NCBI RefSeq assembly: GCF_023156195.1
Contig: NZ_JAKUKA010000001.1
Coordinates: forward strand, 4,154,001 to 4,218,000
Source of the DNA: Chitinophaga sedimenti
Lineage (GTDB): Bacteria > Bacteroidota > Bacteroidia > Chitinophagales > Chitinophagaceae
DNA: 64,000 nt
Direction of reading: 5' to 3'
Shown: in pieces, positions 11,067-20,386 of the stretch
Layout: the number at the start of each line of letters is the position of its first letter
Numbering within the stretch: the stretch's first letter is position 1
Notes under the pieces: generated by a model
The model's input: only the letters and a program-made list of their open reading frames with translations
What the model was told of the DNA's origin: nothing
The model's database searches: none
Position numbers and translations under genes: made by a program

Positions 11067-12212
11067 TTATAAAACGATCACTTTTCGCCCTTCGATACGG
11101 CACTCCACGCCGTTTACATGCAGGGCGCGCAATATATCCGACAGCGGAACGTGCCGGCTGATGCGGCCACCGAAGCTCTCGGTCTGGTTGCTTCCTTTAT
11201 AAACTATCTCTACATCGTACCATCGTGCAATCTGTCGCATGAGCACGGGCAGTTCTACATTATCGAATTCGAAGAAACCTGTTTTCCAGGCAATGACTTT
11301 ATCCAGGTCTACCGCCTGCACCGTTTGCGTCCCCTTTTCATAATGCACGAGCGCCTGGTAACCGGGCTTCAGCACATTTTGTGCGCTGGCGGCCACTACT
11401 TTCACCGCACCCTCCAACAACGTGGCTGCGCCGGCCTGTTCGTCCGGGTACGCCATCACGTTAAAACTGGTGCCTAACACCTGTACCTCCATGCCATTCG
11501 CTTTTACTTTAAATGGCCGGGTGCCCGGGGCTATTTCAAAATAGGCTTCGCCGCTCAGGGTGACGAGGCGTTCTTTACCGTTATAAGCCGTGGGAAATGT
11601 AATAGAAGATGCGGCATTCAGCCACACGCGGCTGCCATCGGGCAGTGTAAGCTGGTACTGACCGGCCTTGGGGGTGGTCAGCGTATTCATTACCGGTTCA
11701 GTGCGCTCAGCAGCTACATCATATTTGAGATGTCCCTTTTGTTGGTTGATGCCCGCACCAATGTTGCGGATAGCAGCGCTATCCAATTCCACGCGGGTGC
11801 CGTCGCCCAGGGTGAGTACGGCTTTGTCGCTGCCGGGTGCTACATCGTCCAATACGATAGCCTGCTGCGGCGCAGCGGGCTTGGGTGTCATCCAGCGATA
11901 AGCGCCTGCTGCGGCGAGCAGTAAAAAAGCGGCGGCGGCATAACGGAACCATGACCTGCGCAGTAATACCGGTTTACGTACCGGGCGTATCCGCTCCATA
12001 ATCCGTTCCTGCATACGCACGCTCGCCTGGTGGCTAACATTTCCGGCAGCGGCCATAGACTGGTTAAACACATCGCGGCTGTGCGCTGCCAGGTCGCGCG
12101 TCAGCTCGTCGCTTTCCAGGTAGCTGAAAAGTTCCGAAGCCTCTTCGGGCGTGCAGGTACCGTCGGTGTACCTTTGCAATAATTGCCTGTAATACTGGGC
12201 ATCCTGCTGCAT
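11067..12212 (-). CDS. FecR-type anti-sigma factor
   Basis: Anti-sigma factor of 381 residues, intact. It has an N-terminal cytoplasmic segment (1-90), one transmembrane helix (about 96-112, WFRYAAAAFLLLAAAGAY), a periplasmic FecR domain (about 180-280, with YQLTLPDGSRVWLNAASS and FKVKANGMEVQVLGTSFNV) and a C-terminal DUF4974 domain (about 310-381) ending CRIEGRKVIVL. It sits between the ECF sigma gene and susC on the same strand, the usual order in Bacteroidota. The likely role is to relay receptor occupancy, sensed by the SusC STN domain, to the sigma factor. Confidence 0.93.
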   Translation of the reverse strand: MQQDAQYYRQLLQRYTDGTCTPEEASELFSYLESDELTRDLAAHSRDVFNQSMAAAGNVSHQASVRMQERIMERIRPVRKPVLLRRSWFRYAAAAFLLLAAAGAYRWMTPKPAAPQQAIVLDDVAPGSDKAVLTLGDGTRVELDSAAIRNIGAGINQQKGHLKYDVAAERTEPVMNTLTTPKAGQYQLTLPDGSRVWLNAASSITFPTAYNGKERLVTLSGEAYFEIAPGTRPFKVKANGMEVQVLGTSFNVMAYPDEQAGAATLLEGAVKVVAASAQNVLKPGYQALVHYEKGTQTVQAVDLDKVIAWKTGFFEFDNVELPVLMRQIARWYDVEIVYKGSNQTESFGGRISRHVPLSDILRALHVNGVECRIEGRKVIVL

Positions 12213-12288
12213 AATTGGCGGCGCATTTTACACGCTACAGGAATAAGACAAAAAGTAAAGGGGTAAGGTGGGTCGGTCTTAAAAAAAT

Positions 12289-12879
12289 TTAAATTTTCCC
12301 TGCCAGCAACACTGCGAAGAGTACAATATCGCCATTTTCGAAGAGGTATACTTTGAGAAACCGCATCGCATGCACCATGTGTTCTTTAACGGTATTGCGC
12401 GACAGGCCCGGGATCTCCGCTGCTTCCGCATAGGTTTTGCCTTCTTCGCGGCACAGCACAAACACTTTCTTCCGCTGCGGCGGCAACTGATCGATCGCGT
12501 GTTTTACCAGGCGCTCGTACTGCTGCAGCTTTTGCCCGCTGACAGTGGCATCGGGCAGGTCGTGACCCAGATGTTCCAATATCCGTTCGCGCTGTGCACG
12601 ATCGCTGGCAATTTGTTTTAAACGATTGATGGCATGATTGCGGCTGGCGCGGTAGAGGTAGGAAGCAAAAGAACTGCTCACGTGAATGCGGCCGCGCAGT
12701 TCCCAGAGTTTTACAAATACATCCTGCACAAGGTCTTCGGCCAGGTCGGGCAGTTTTACGAAACGCAGCAAATAAGTGTATACACCGGCATGGTAACGGT
12801 TATATAATTCCGCGAAGGCCTCTTCGCTTCCCGCGGCAAAAAGTTTCACCAGTTCTTCTTCGGATGCGCTATTTCTCAT
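12289..12879 (-). CDS. ECF RNA polymerase sigma factor
   Basis: Sigma-70 family ECF regulator of 196 residues, intact. Region 2 covers about 20-90 (AFAELYNRYHAGVYTYLL, then DLVQDVFVKLWE), and region 4 covers about 125-180 (LPPQRKKVFVLCREEGKTY, LSRNTVKEHMVHAMRFLK). The last 15 residues are hydrophobic (IVLFAVLLAGKI), which is unusual for a soluble sigma factor and could be a tail that docks to the membrane or the anti-sigma factor. It is the first gene of the sigma, FecR, SusC, SusD set and 77 bp upstream of fecR. Confidence 0.93.
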   Translation of the reverse strand: MRNSASEEELVKLFAAGSEEAFAELYNRYHAGVYTYLLRFVKLPDLAEDLVQDVFVKLWELRGRIHVSSSFASYLYRASRNHAINRLKQIASDRAQRERILEHLGHDLPDATVSGQKLQQYERLVKHAIDQLPPQRKKVFVLCREEGKTYAEAAEIPGLSRNTVKEHMVHAMRFLKVYLFENGDIVLFAVLLAGKI

Positions 12880-13028
12880 TGTAAAACGTTTGCCGGCAAC
12901 GGCAGGTCGATTTAGATGGTCTTTCCTGGAACATTAATATACAGGCATTCCCGGCTTACCTGTAATCACAGCGCGTCCTCACCCGCTGACGGCGGAGTCA
13001 AAAATAGGAAAATGTTGGGAAAATGCAG

Positions 13029-13899
13029 CTAAGGCTTACACTTCCAGTCTGTGTAGTAAGTGTGACTGGCGCCGCTGTTACTTACGGCCTGGTAGCTGGT
13101 TACGTAGCCGATGTTATTGACTACATGGTTGGAGTAATCTTTCCGTTCCACCCGGTAATTGCCGGACCATGACTCGGCCGAGCGGCGCAGATGATTGGGT
13201 GAAAGGTGCAGATACCCCAGTGATTCCAGCAGATCGAAGGTGATCATGGCGTCGCCGCGTTCCCTGGTCGTATACTACGCCTTTAACAGCAGAACGGGTA
13301 TAATCATAGGTGTAGATCAACCGTAAACCGGTAGAATCGCGGTCGGCAATGGAAAGTACGTTGCCGTACTGATCGTAGCTGACTTTAAATGTTCCGCTCA
13401 GGTCGTTTCCCCAGGTGAATTTCACGAGGCGGCCGTTGGCGTCATATACATAATTGACCAGCAGGGAGAAGCCCGGCTGCCCGTCCGGTGTGGTCCTGAA
13501 CAAACTTTGCGTTACCCGCCCTTTATTGTCAATCGTGGCCGACAACATCCGGTGCCCGTCCGAAGAACGTTCCAGGAACAGCTTATCGCCGCTGTGCAGT
13601 ACTTTTAAATCGAAGTGACGGCCGTAATTGGCGGCTGTATTGCTTTGCAACACATACGGTTCCCCTGCCGCATTATATGTTTTGCGAAAAATATATGGAT
13701 AACCATTGGCGATTTTCTCTGTACCGCTACCATTGCCCATCCCAAAACGCTCCGGTTCACACCGGACCATTGTTTCGGATGTATCAACCGCCACCACCGG
13801 CGCTAACTCCTCATCGGTCTTTTCGCAGGAAAACCCGTGCGAACACAATACTGCCAACAATACCACCCGTAGCATAATGCTTACGTTTTTTGGACTCAT
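13029..13899 (-). CDS. Putative lipoprotein with YD-like repeats (one frameshift)
   Basis: Not assigned to a named family with confidence. About 289 residues after repair. The N-terminus MSPKNVSIMLRVVLLAVL is followed by SHGFSC, a plausible lipobox, so a lipidated envelope protein is likely. The middle carries RHS/YD-like units: YVYDANGRLVKFTW, VSYDQYGNVLSIAD and IYTYDYTRS. This resembles DUF4595-type domains common in Bacteroidota lipoproteins. The frame breaks near 13262-13264, where a GGG run (minus strand) looks one base too long; trimming gives YDQERGDAMITFDLLESLG and continues to the TAG at 13029. It stands alone between the SusCD operon and fabF. Confidence 0.7.
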
Positions 13900-14090
13900 A
13901 ATACAAATTGCATTAAGCAATAAATGATGCGAATAAATGGTGGAGATTCAAAAGATATGAGTTAACAGAAAGGGGCTTATAGTAATAGTTTAACAAAAAT
14001 AGGCAACTTATGGTTGTCCGCGGTATAAGGGCTGTTATATTTTTCGATATAATATTTAAAATAGACTAATATCTTCTGGCCGAAAACAGA

Positions 14091-14118
14091 AAACCGGGCG
14101 CTATCAGCGCCCGGTTTT
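14091..14118 (-). terminator. Rho-independent terminator of fabF
   Basis: A GC-rich hairpin, with stem AACCGGGCGC and its complement around a short TATCA-containing loop, ends in a T run when read on the minus strand. It lies 20 bp after the fabF stop. The stem is near perfect. Confidence 0.75.
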
Positions 14119-14138
14119 GCTATCAATTTAAGTACAAT

Positions 14139-15401
14139 TTACTTTACAAACTTCTTGAACACCGCGATGGCATTGTGTCCGCCGAAACCAAAGGTATTGC
14201 TCATGGCTACATTGACCTCTTTAGGCTGCGCCTGTCCAATGGTCAGGTTAATGCCCTGCGGAACGTTAGGGTCCACGTTAGTGGTGTTGATGGTCGGCGG
14301 TACGATGCTGTCCGCAATTGCTTTTACACAAGCAATGGCTTCGATCGCACCGGCTGCGCCCAGCAGGTGACCGGTCATGGATTTGGTAGCGCTCACATTC
14401 AGTTTGGAAACGTGTTCGCCAAACAGGGTGTTGATCGCTTTCAGCTCGCTCAGGTCGCCCAGCGGGGTGGAGGTAGCATGCGCGTTGATGTAGTCAACGT
14501 CTGCCAGTGTCAGCTCTGCATCTTCCAGTGCCTGCTGCATACCCAGTCTTGCCCCAAGGCCTTCAGGGTGTGTAGCGGTCAGGTGGTAAGCATCAGCGGT
14601 CATGGCGCCGCCTACCATTTCGCCGTATATTGTTGCACCACGGGCAATGGCGTGGTCGTAATCTTCAAGAATCAGCGCACCAGCGCCTTCGCCCATTACG
14701 AAACCGTCGCGGTCTACGTCAAAGGGACGGGCAGCGCTGGTAGGATCGTCGTTGCGGGTAGAGAGGGCCTTGAGGGCATTGAAGCCTGCAATCCCCGCAC
14801 GGGTTACAGGTGCTTCGGAACCACCTGCTATAATCATGTTCGCTTTACCGAGGCGAACATAGTTAAACGCATCTACAAGCGCACTATTAGAAGATGCACA
14901 GGCAGAAATGGTACAATAGTTAATACCCATCAGGCCATATTTCATCGCGATCTGACCGGCAGCGATGTCGGAAATCAGCCTGGGAATGAAGAAGGGATTG
15001 AACTTCGGTACAAAGTTAGCCTGTGCAAACTCGATGATCTGGTCTTCGAACGTTTGCATACCACCGTTACCGGAAGCCCAGATCACACCAAATTTGGTAC
15101 GGTCGATTTTTTCCAGTTCTACATTGGCGCTTTTAATGGCTTCTTCAGCCACTACCATCGCATATTGAGTGAACAGGTCCATTTTGCGGGCCTCTTTCTT
15201 CTCAATAAAATCATCTATGTTCAAGCCTTTCAGCTCACAGGCGAATTTTGTTTTGAAGTCTGTAGTATCAAACCTGGTGATAGGTCCTGCACCACTTTTT
15301 CCGGCTTTCAGATTGTTCCAGAATGTATTAACGTCGTTACCAAGCGGCGTTATCGCTCCCAGGCCGGTAATCACTACTCTTCTCAGTGTAACAGTGCGCA
15401 T
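14139..15401 (-). CDS. fabF: 3-oxoacyl-ACP synthase II (beta-ketoacyl-ACP synthase)
   Basis: Condensing enzyme of fatty acid elongation: adds two carbons from malonyl-ACP to acyl-ACP in the cytoplasm. About 420 residues from MRTVTLRRVVITGLGAITPL, the usual length. The catalytic triad is visible: Cys in ISACASSNSALV, His in NAHATSTPLGD and His in KSMTGHLLGAAGAIE. The C-terminus NTFGFGGHNAIAVF is typical. The start at 15401 is preferred to one 33 bases further upstream because a -7 promoter-like box lies at 15432-15439. Intact. Unlike many bacteria, no acpP or rnc is adjacent. Confidence 0.96.
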   Translation of the reverse strand: MRTVTLRRVVITGLGAITPLGNDVNTFWNNLKAGKSGAGPITRFDTTDFKTKFACELKGLNIDDFIEKKEARKMDLFTQYAMVVAEEAIKSANVELEKIDRTKFGVIWASGNGGMQTFEDQIIEFAQANFVPKFNPFFIPRLISDIAAGQIAMKYGLMGINYCTISACASSNSALVDAFNYVRLGKANMIIAGGSEAPVTRAGIAGFNALKALSTRNDDPTSAARPFDVDRDGFVMGEGAGALILEDYDHAIARGATIYGEMVGGAMTADAYHLTATHPEGLGARLGMQQALEDAELTLADVDYINAHATSTPLGDLSELKAINTLFGEHVSKLNVSATKSMTGHLLGAAGAIEAIACVKAIADSIVPPTINTTNVDPNVPQGINLTIGQAQPKEVNVAMSNTFGFGGHNAIAVFKKFVK

Positions 15402-15431
15402 ATTGTTTTCTTTCAATAAGATTAAGAGCCG

Positions 15432-15439
15432 CAAATTTA
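15432..15439 (-). promoter_or_regulatory. Bacteroidota -7 promoter box upstream of fabF
   Basis: Minus-strand TAAATTTG fits the TAnnTTTG consensus and is 31 bases upstream of the fabF ATG. No clear -33 TTG element was found at the expected spacing. Confidence 0.4.
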
Positions 15440-15515
15440 GTCACTTATTGTTAAGATTATGCATATACATAAAGAAAAATATCTATGTCTTTAATTTTAA
15501 TTTAATTCCTATAAA

Positions 15516-15548
15516 ACAGCCATGGTTGGTCATTTCCGACCAACCATG
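15516..15548 (-). terminator. Terminator hairpin after the MBOAT gene
   Basis: A perfect 11-bp inverted repeat (CATGGTTGGTC, six-base loop, complement) lies 23 bp past the MBOAT stop. On the minus strand it is followed by GCTGTTTTA, a weak T tract. It closes the acyltransferase operon. Confidence 0.6.
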
Positions 15549-15570
15549 AAATTCTTTATGAAAAATCATC

Positions 15571-17059
15571 CTAAAACTGAAGATAAATCGGGAGCATGAC
15601 CTCGCTCGATTTCACCTGGGAAAGCACCCAGATGAACAGGACCATTACCGCTATGCTACCCCATAAAGGCAGTCTTGCCAGCCGCATTTCCATCTTCTCC
15701 CAGGTGAAATTCGGCATAAAATGAAGCACAAATCCCAATGCCATCAGGGAAAATACCATGGGGTAGTTCTTCAGTAATTGCACGAACAAATCGGGACGGA
15801 AGTCATAAGCTATTTGGTGCAACAGTGTTGCCGCCACATCAAAGTTGGGCGCATGGAAAAATATCCAGCAGAAACATACGAAGTGGAAAGTGAACAAGAC
15901 ACCGGCAATCTTTAACGCCCGGCGTTTTGCACCTGTCCATTTGTCCCAGCCCCGCGCCTTCATAAAATTGACGCGTGTTTTATCCAGCCCCAACATAATG
16001 CCGTGCAAACCGCCCCATACCATGAACGTCCAGTTGGCGCCATGCCAGAAACCACCGATCAGCATCGTCAGAAACTGGTTCAGGTACTGGCGGGCCTTGC
16101 CTTTACGGTTGCCGCCCAGTGGAATGTACAGGTAATCGCGCAGCCAGGACGACAGCGAAATATGCCAGCGGCGCCAGAATTCTGTAATGCTGGCGCTCTT
16201 ATAAGGAGTGTCAAAGTTTTGCGGGATCTTGAAGCCGGTCCAGCGGGCAATGCCGATCGCCATATCTGAATAGCCGGAAAAGTCGCAGTAAATCACCAAC
16301 GCATAGCCATATACCGCCAACAGGCACTCAACGCCCGTGTATCGGCTGGGATCATCAAATATATATCTTACAAAATTGCTGTTGATGAGATCTGACAATA
16401 CCACCTTTTTAAACAGGCCGGCCAGTATCAGGTACATTCCTTTACCCAAATCTTCCGCATCCACATGGTAAGGTTTGTAAATCTGCGGGATAAAGTCGGC
16501 AGCCCGTACGATAGGGCCCATCATCAACTTGGGAAAGAAAAGAAAGGAAAAACACGTAATCCAGGAAGTTGGTGACCGGCGTAATTTCCTTCCGGTACAC
16601 ATCGATGGTATAGCTTAAGTTTTCAAAAGTGTAAAAGGAAATACCGATCGGCAGTATCAGTTTCAGCAACGGCACGTGCCCCTGTGCCACCTCGTTATAT
16701 ACCCCGATGAAGAAATCCGTGTATTTGAACAGGAACAACAGCCCCAGGTTAATAATAATACTGAAGATGAGCAGGCTTTTCCGCGTTCGCTGTTTTTCGC
16801 TCCGATGAATGGCATTCGAGAGGAAGAAGTCGACCACCGCAGCTACGATCACCAGTCCTACATACCAGCCACAGGCCTTGTAAAAGAAGTACAGGGAGAA
16901 TAACGTAAATACCCACACGCGTCCGCGGATGCTGTTGCTCACCGCCTGGTAACAGACGAGGAACGCCGCGAAAAAGAAGATGAAGAAGGCGCTGTTGAAA
17001 AGTGCCGGCTCCTCCGGGTTATACAACACTTGCTTCAGGAGATTGTCCAGTGTGAACAT
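15571..17059 (-). CDS. MBOAT family O-acyltransferase, AlgI/DltB-like (one frameshift)
   Basis: Polytopic inner-membrane protein of about 495 residues that passes acyl groups, usually acetyl, from the cytoplasm to a glycan in the periplasm. Many hydrophobic segments are present. The family motifs are WRRWHISLSSWLRDYLYIP and GGFWHGANWTFMVWG, and each contains one of the conserved His residues. The frame breaks near 16538-16541, where one T too many in a T4 run (minus strand) separates the halves; removing it gives FLSFFPKLMMGPIVRAADF. It begins 6 bp after an SGNH hydrolase gene, the arrangement of AlgI/AlgJ or PatA/PatB-type acetylation systems. The target polysaccharide is unknown. Confidence 0.92.
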
Positions 17060-17065
17060 GGCGAA

Positions 17066-18328
17066 TTACAGGTTATGGTACTTTTTACATGCTTTGATGA
17101 TGGCTTCCGATAATAATGTGCCCTGCAGGCGGTACCCGTTGGCGTTAAAGTGCAGATGATCGTTGCTCCAGCCGCTGCGGAAGCGGTCGTCACCAATCAT
17201 CACACCGTAAAAGTCCCAGCAGGCCAGGCCATTATCTTTACAATAGTCGAGAATTTCGTTGCGCAGCACATTCACGTGCGGGTTGGTATGAAACCGGCTG
17301 CGGTAGTAGGTTTTGTACTTACCGTTCACTTTTTGCGGTAGGGCGTACGTACCGCTTTGCCCATACCGCTGGGCGGCGTGGTGAGCAGGAATACGGTTCC
17401 CTCGGGACAACTGTTGCGCAGCGTGGTAACGGCATTATCTATTTCTGCACGGAACTGCGCGGCGGAGATATACCCGAATGCCTCGTTGGTGCCGAGCGAC
17501 AGGATCACCAGGTCCGGGTGCAGCCAGCGGGCCTGCACCTGCAGGCTCAGGTCCATATTATTGTAGTTGGAAAAGGTAGCGCCGTTTACACCGACGGTAT
17601 GATACAGTAGTCCTTTATGACCATTGTGTAATACCGCACCATAAAACCGCGTGCCCTGTACACCCGACCAACGCAGGTTCAGGTTACTGGAGCCGTCCTG
17701 GAAACTGAGAGTGGCCAGGGACAGGCCGCTGGGTAATTGCTTTACGGGTGCATCGCCCAGGCTGCCGCCTTCATATAATACCTCCGCACTATCGAAGTTG
17801 CCCCCCGCATGGTCAGCGATAAGTCGGGCGAAGGCTGCTGCGTGTAAAGTACAATCCCACCCGGACCAGTATACATACTCGTTTTTCCACGACCCTGGCC
17901 GCCTGCCATCGCGAACTGCTCGTCCACCGCGGATCATCCGGCCCGTTAGTGCCCGCCACGTTGTAGGGGAATACAAAACCGCGACCGGCATTCCCAAACT
18001 GCTCCTGCAACCGTTCTGCTACCACACCGGGAAAGAAGCCGGCCTGCAGGTGCGAATCGCCGAGGTGCAATACGGATACTTCATCTACCTCGTTCACCTT
18101 CTCAAAAAACGGGCGCAGACTACTATCGTTCAACAACCGGTTGATCTCCGGCGCCACCTTCGGCGCAACGGCTGTTTTTGCCGGGGCTTTCGCTTTGGTA
18201 GTGGTTTTCGCCTTTGACTTAACCGGTGTTTTCTTTGTTGTTTTGCGTTGCGCCGTTACCGTTACTGCTCCAAAAACCAGCATCAGGCAGGCCGCCATTT
18301 TAATGATGCGCTTCCTGCTCATATTCAT
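17066..18328 (-). CDS. SGNH/GDSL hydrolase-type acyltransferase partner (three frameshifts)
   Basis: Periplasmic SGNH-fold enzyme of about 421 residues after repair. A signal peptide (MNMSRKRIIKMAACLMLVFG to VTAQ) is followed by a Lys/Thr/Ala-rich spacer, then block I LHLGDSHLQAGFF, LSLGTNEAF with the Gly and Asn blocks, and block V NDHLHFNANGY with catalytic Asp and His. Frame breaks: T5 at 17882-17886 (restored: VVEKTSMYTGPGGIVLYT), C6 at 17801-17806 (TMRGGNFDSAEVLYEG) and near 17355 (GMGKSGTYALPQKVNG), all missing one base. It overlaps the preceding SGNH gene by 29 bp. It probably transfers or removes acyl groups with the MBOAT protein. Confidence 0.85.
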
Positions 18329-19691
18329 CCATAATAGCTTTATACAGCAGCCCTGCCACTTTGGAGGCGCCGCGGAAGTTAAAGTGCGTATAATCTTTGT
18401 TCGCCAGCGCGGTGTCGGACTCTACCCATTTTTTCATAGCGCCTTCGCCTCCCATCGCATGAAAGAGGTTCCAGTAGGCGAAACCGTATCTGCTGGCGAT
18501 TTTCTGTTGTGTTTTTAAAAGCGCCTTTACACCGGGCGCGGTGACATACTCGCCGTCTTTACGGTACGACTTATCCGCGCAGCCGATTATAAGGATCGAG
18601 GTGTGAGGCAGGCGGCTGCGAAGGGAGTCCGCTACTTTGCTCATAGGCTTCTCGAACCAGTCGTAGTCGGTCAGTTCGGGCTTCCAAAGTACGTTGGCGC
18701 CATAGTGCAGTACGACCAGGTCGTACGGACGTACCCGTTGTACATCCTCCCACATATCGCGGGAGAGTTTGGCCAGTTCGATGCCGCTGATGCCGCGGAA
18801 AGAGAAGTTATCTACATATACACCACCGTCGCTTTCGAACGCAGCGCCGTATACGGGCAGCGATTCGTCGCCATTGAAGGTAAGCGTAACGTCCGGGCGG
18901 GCGGTATCGGCATAAAGGGTAATGGCGTTTAGCACTTCCCCGCCGGTGAGCGATACGCTCCGGTTGTTTACCTGGACGTTACCGGCCGCTTTGCCGTAAA
19001 GGATGCTCACCTCGTCGAAACGGTCCAGGTGCGGACGTTTTACGGGCGAATATTTTATCCAGCTGGAGCCGGCGGGAAAAAACGTATGCCCGGATAAGCC
19101 CAGCACAACGTTGGCTGGTGGTTCATTTTTATAACTGTAATCTGTCCAGTTCCGGGAAAAAGTATGTGTGATACTCGTTCTGAAAGATGCTACGACCGAA
19201 GTTGCCGGCACAAAACCTACACCGCTACCGCCAAAGTATTCCTGCAACTTTTCGCGCAGGTCCTGGGTAATGAGGTCGCCCTCGATCATAGAGTCGCCGA
19301 AGTAAGCGATGCGTACCTTTTTGCGTTTGCCGGCTTTGAGGTCGCGCAGGGCGGTCATGAAGTATTCGATACCAGCGGCGGAGTCGGCGGGTTTGGTAAT
19401 GCCGTAATCCACGATGCCGTCGTAGGTGAGATAATTGCGGGGAGTGATCGTGGTAGTGGCCTGGGTAGTATCGCCGGGCTTCTTTACAACGGGTAATGCA
19501 GCAGGATCATCTTCTTCCGGCAGGGAAGAATCAATGGGTTGGTGCTTCAGCTCGGACAGGATGTCCAGTTTACGAAATTCGTACCCGCCAAACGAAAAGC
19601 TTTTGCCAGCGAGCGAGATAATAACCGGGCATCCCAGAGTGGCAGCTACAATGATGAGCGGGTAGGGATTTTTATTTCCTGTTGATGACAT
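18300..19691 (-). CDS. SGNH/GDSL hydrolase, first gene of the acylation operon
   Basis: About 463 residues, intact. The start at 19691 gives MSSTGNKNPYPLIIVAATLG, with a single N-terminal hydrophobic segment (about 12-30) that is an anchor or uncleaved signal. The SGNH block I is AYFGDSMIEGDLITQ; VVLHYGANVLW carries the Asn block, and KDYTHFNFRG the Asp/His block. It is a paralogue of the downstream SGNH gene, with which it overlaps by 29 bp. Two different SGNH partners for one MBOAT protein could act on different positions or in sequence. Confidence 0.85.
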   Translation of the reverse strand: MSSTGNKNPYPLIIVAATLGCPVIISLAGKSFSFGGYEFRKLDILSELKHQPIDSSLPEEDDPAALPVVKKPGDTTQATTTITPRNYLTYDGIVDYGITKPADSAAGIEYFMTALRDLKAGKRKKVRIAYFGDSMIEGDLITQDLREKLQEYFGGSGVGFVPATSVVASFRTSITHTFSRNWTDYSYKNEPPANVVLGLSGHTFFPAGSSWIKYSPVKRPHLDRFDEVSILYGKAAGNVQVNNRSVSLTGGEVLNAITLYADTARPDVTLTFNGDESLPVYGAAFESDGGVYVDNFSFRGISGIELAKLSRDMWEDVQRVRPYDLVVLHYGANVLWKPELTDYDWFEKPMSKVADSLRSRLPHTSILIIGCADKSYRKDGEYVTAPGVKALLKTQQKIASRYGFAYWNLFHAMGGEGAMKKWVESDTALANKDYTHFNFRGASKVAGLLYKAIMDEYEQEAHH

Positions 19692-19768
19692 ATGCAAAAT
19701 AAGTTCTTAGGTAGTGGACATATCCAAAAACGGGTCTGGTTCTTTGGATATTGTTTCCGCGTACAAAA

Positions 19769-20290
19769 CTATTCTTTTGCCAGTTTTAAATCGTCATCGA
19801 GTTCATACAATTTATAACGTTTAATCATCCCCGATACCCTGGTTATCCATATATCGCCCGCGCTGGAGTAACCGGAGTGCGACATTTTTTTGAGCCAGGC
19901 GGCGGTATCGGTCGTGCCTTTCAGCTGGGCGAACCATTTCTTTTTAGCGATCACTCTTGTAAAGTGTTCGTAAGAATCGGCGACGGATTTGTACTCCTTG
20001 TATTTGGACCTGTAGGTCGCATGTCGTTTGGCCAGGTTATTCTTGCCCACAATGCCGAAGTGGTTCTTCAGCATTTTTGCATTGCGGCTGGTGCCCATAC
20101 CGGACTCCAGCATCGCTACGCCCATAATCACACTGGCCGGGATACCGGTTTCCTGCATCAGGGAAACGGCTACCGGGGAGTACTCTTTAATGTAAGCCTT
20201 GCCGGTCCTCGCTTGCGCATGCGCAAACAGGGAGCTGACACAAAGCCCGCCGATGAGTAAATTCCTTCTGATATGTTTTCGAAGACGCAT
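19769..20290 (-). CDS. Glucosaminidase-domain protein (FlgJ/LytD-like peptidoglycan hydrolase)
   Basis: Secreted protein of about 173 residues. The start at 20290 gives MRLRKHIRRNLLIGGLCVSS followed by LFAHAQA, a standard signal peptide; starting at 20386 would put an unlikely extension in front. The domain matches mannosyl-glycoprotein endo-beta-N-acetylglucosaminidases: SPVAVSLMQETGIPASVIMG, AMLESGMGTS with the candidate catalytic Glu, KNHFGIVGK and YEHFTRVIAKKKWF. It likely cleaves the glycan strand of peptidoglycan during growth. Intact and monocistronic. Confidence 0.85.
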   Translation of the reverse strand: MRLRKHIRRNLLIGGLCVSSLFAHAQARTGKAYIKEYSPVAVSLMQETGIPASVIMGVAMLESGMGTSRNAKMLKNHFGIVGKNNLAKRHATYRSKYKEYKSVADSYEHFTRVIAKKKWFAQLKGTTDTAAWLKKMSHSGYSSAGDIWITRVSGMIKRYKLYELDDDLKLAKE

Positions 20291-20386
20291 CAAAGTTGAC
20301 AAATTATAGGTTGTACCGGGGGCAATATTAAGACAAATTGCAGAAAAAACGGATATATATGACATGAAAATGTAATGATTTAACAT

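Noticed and set aside
19769-20386. A 205-residue glucosaminidase starting at 20386
   Set aside because: The N-terminal 32 residues precede a standard signal peptide that starts at 20290.
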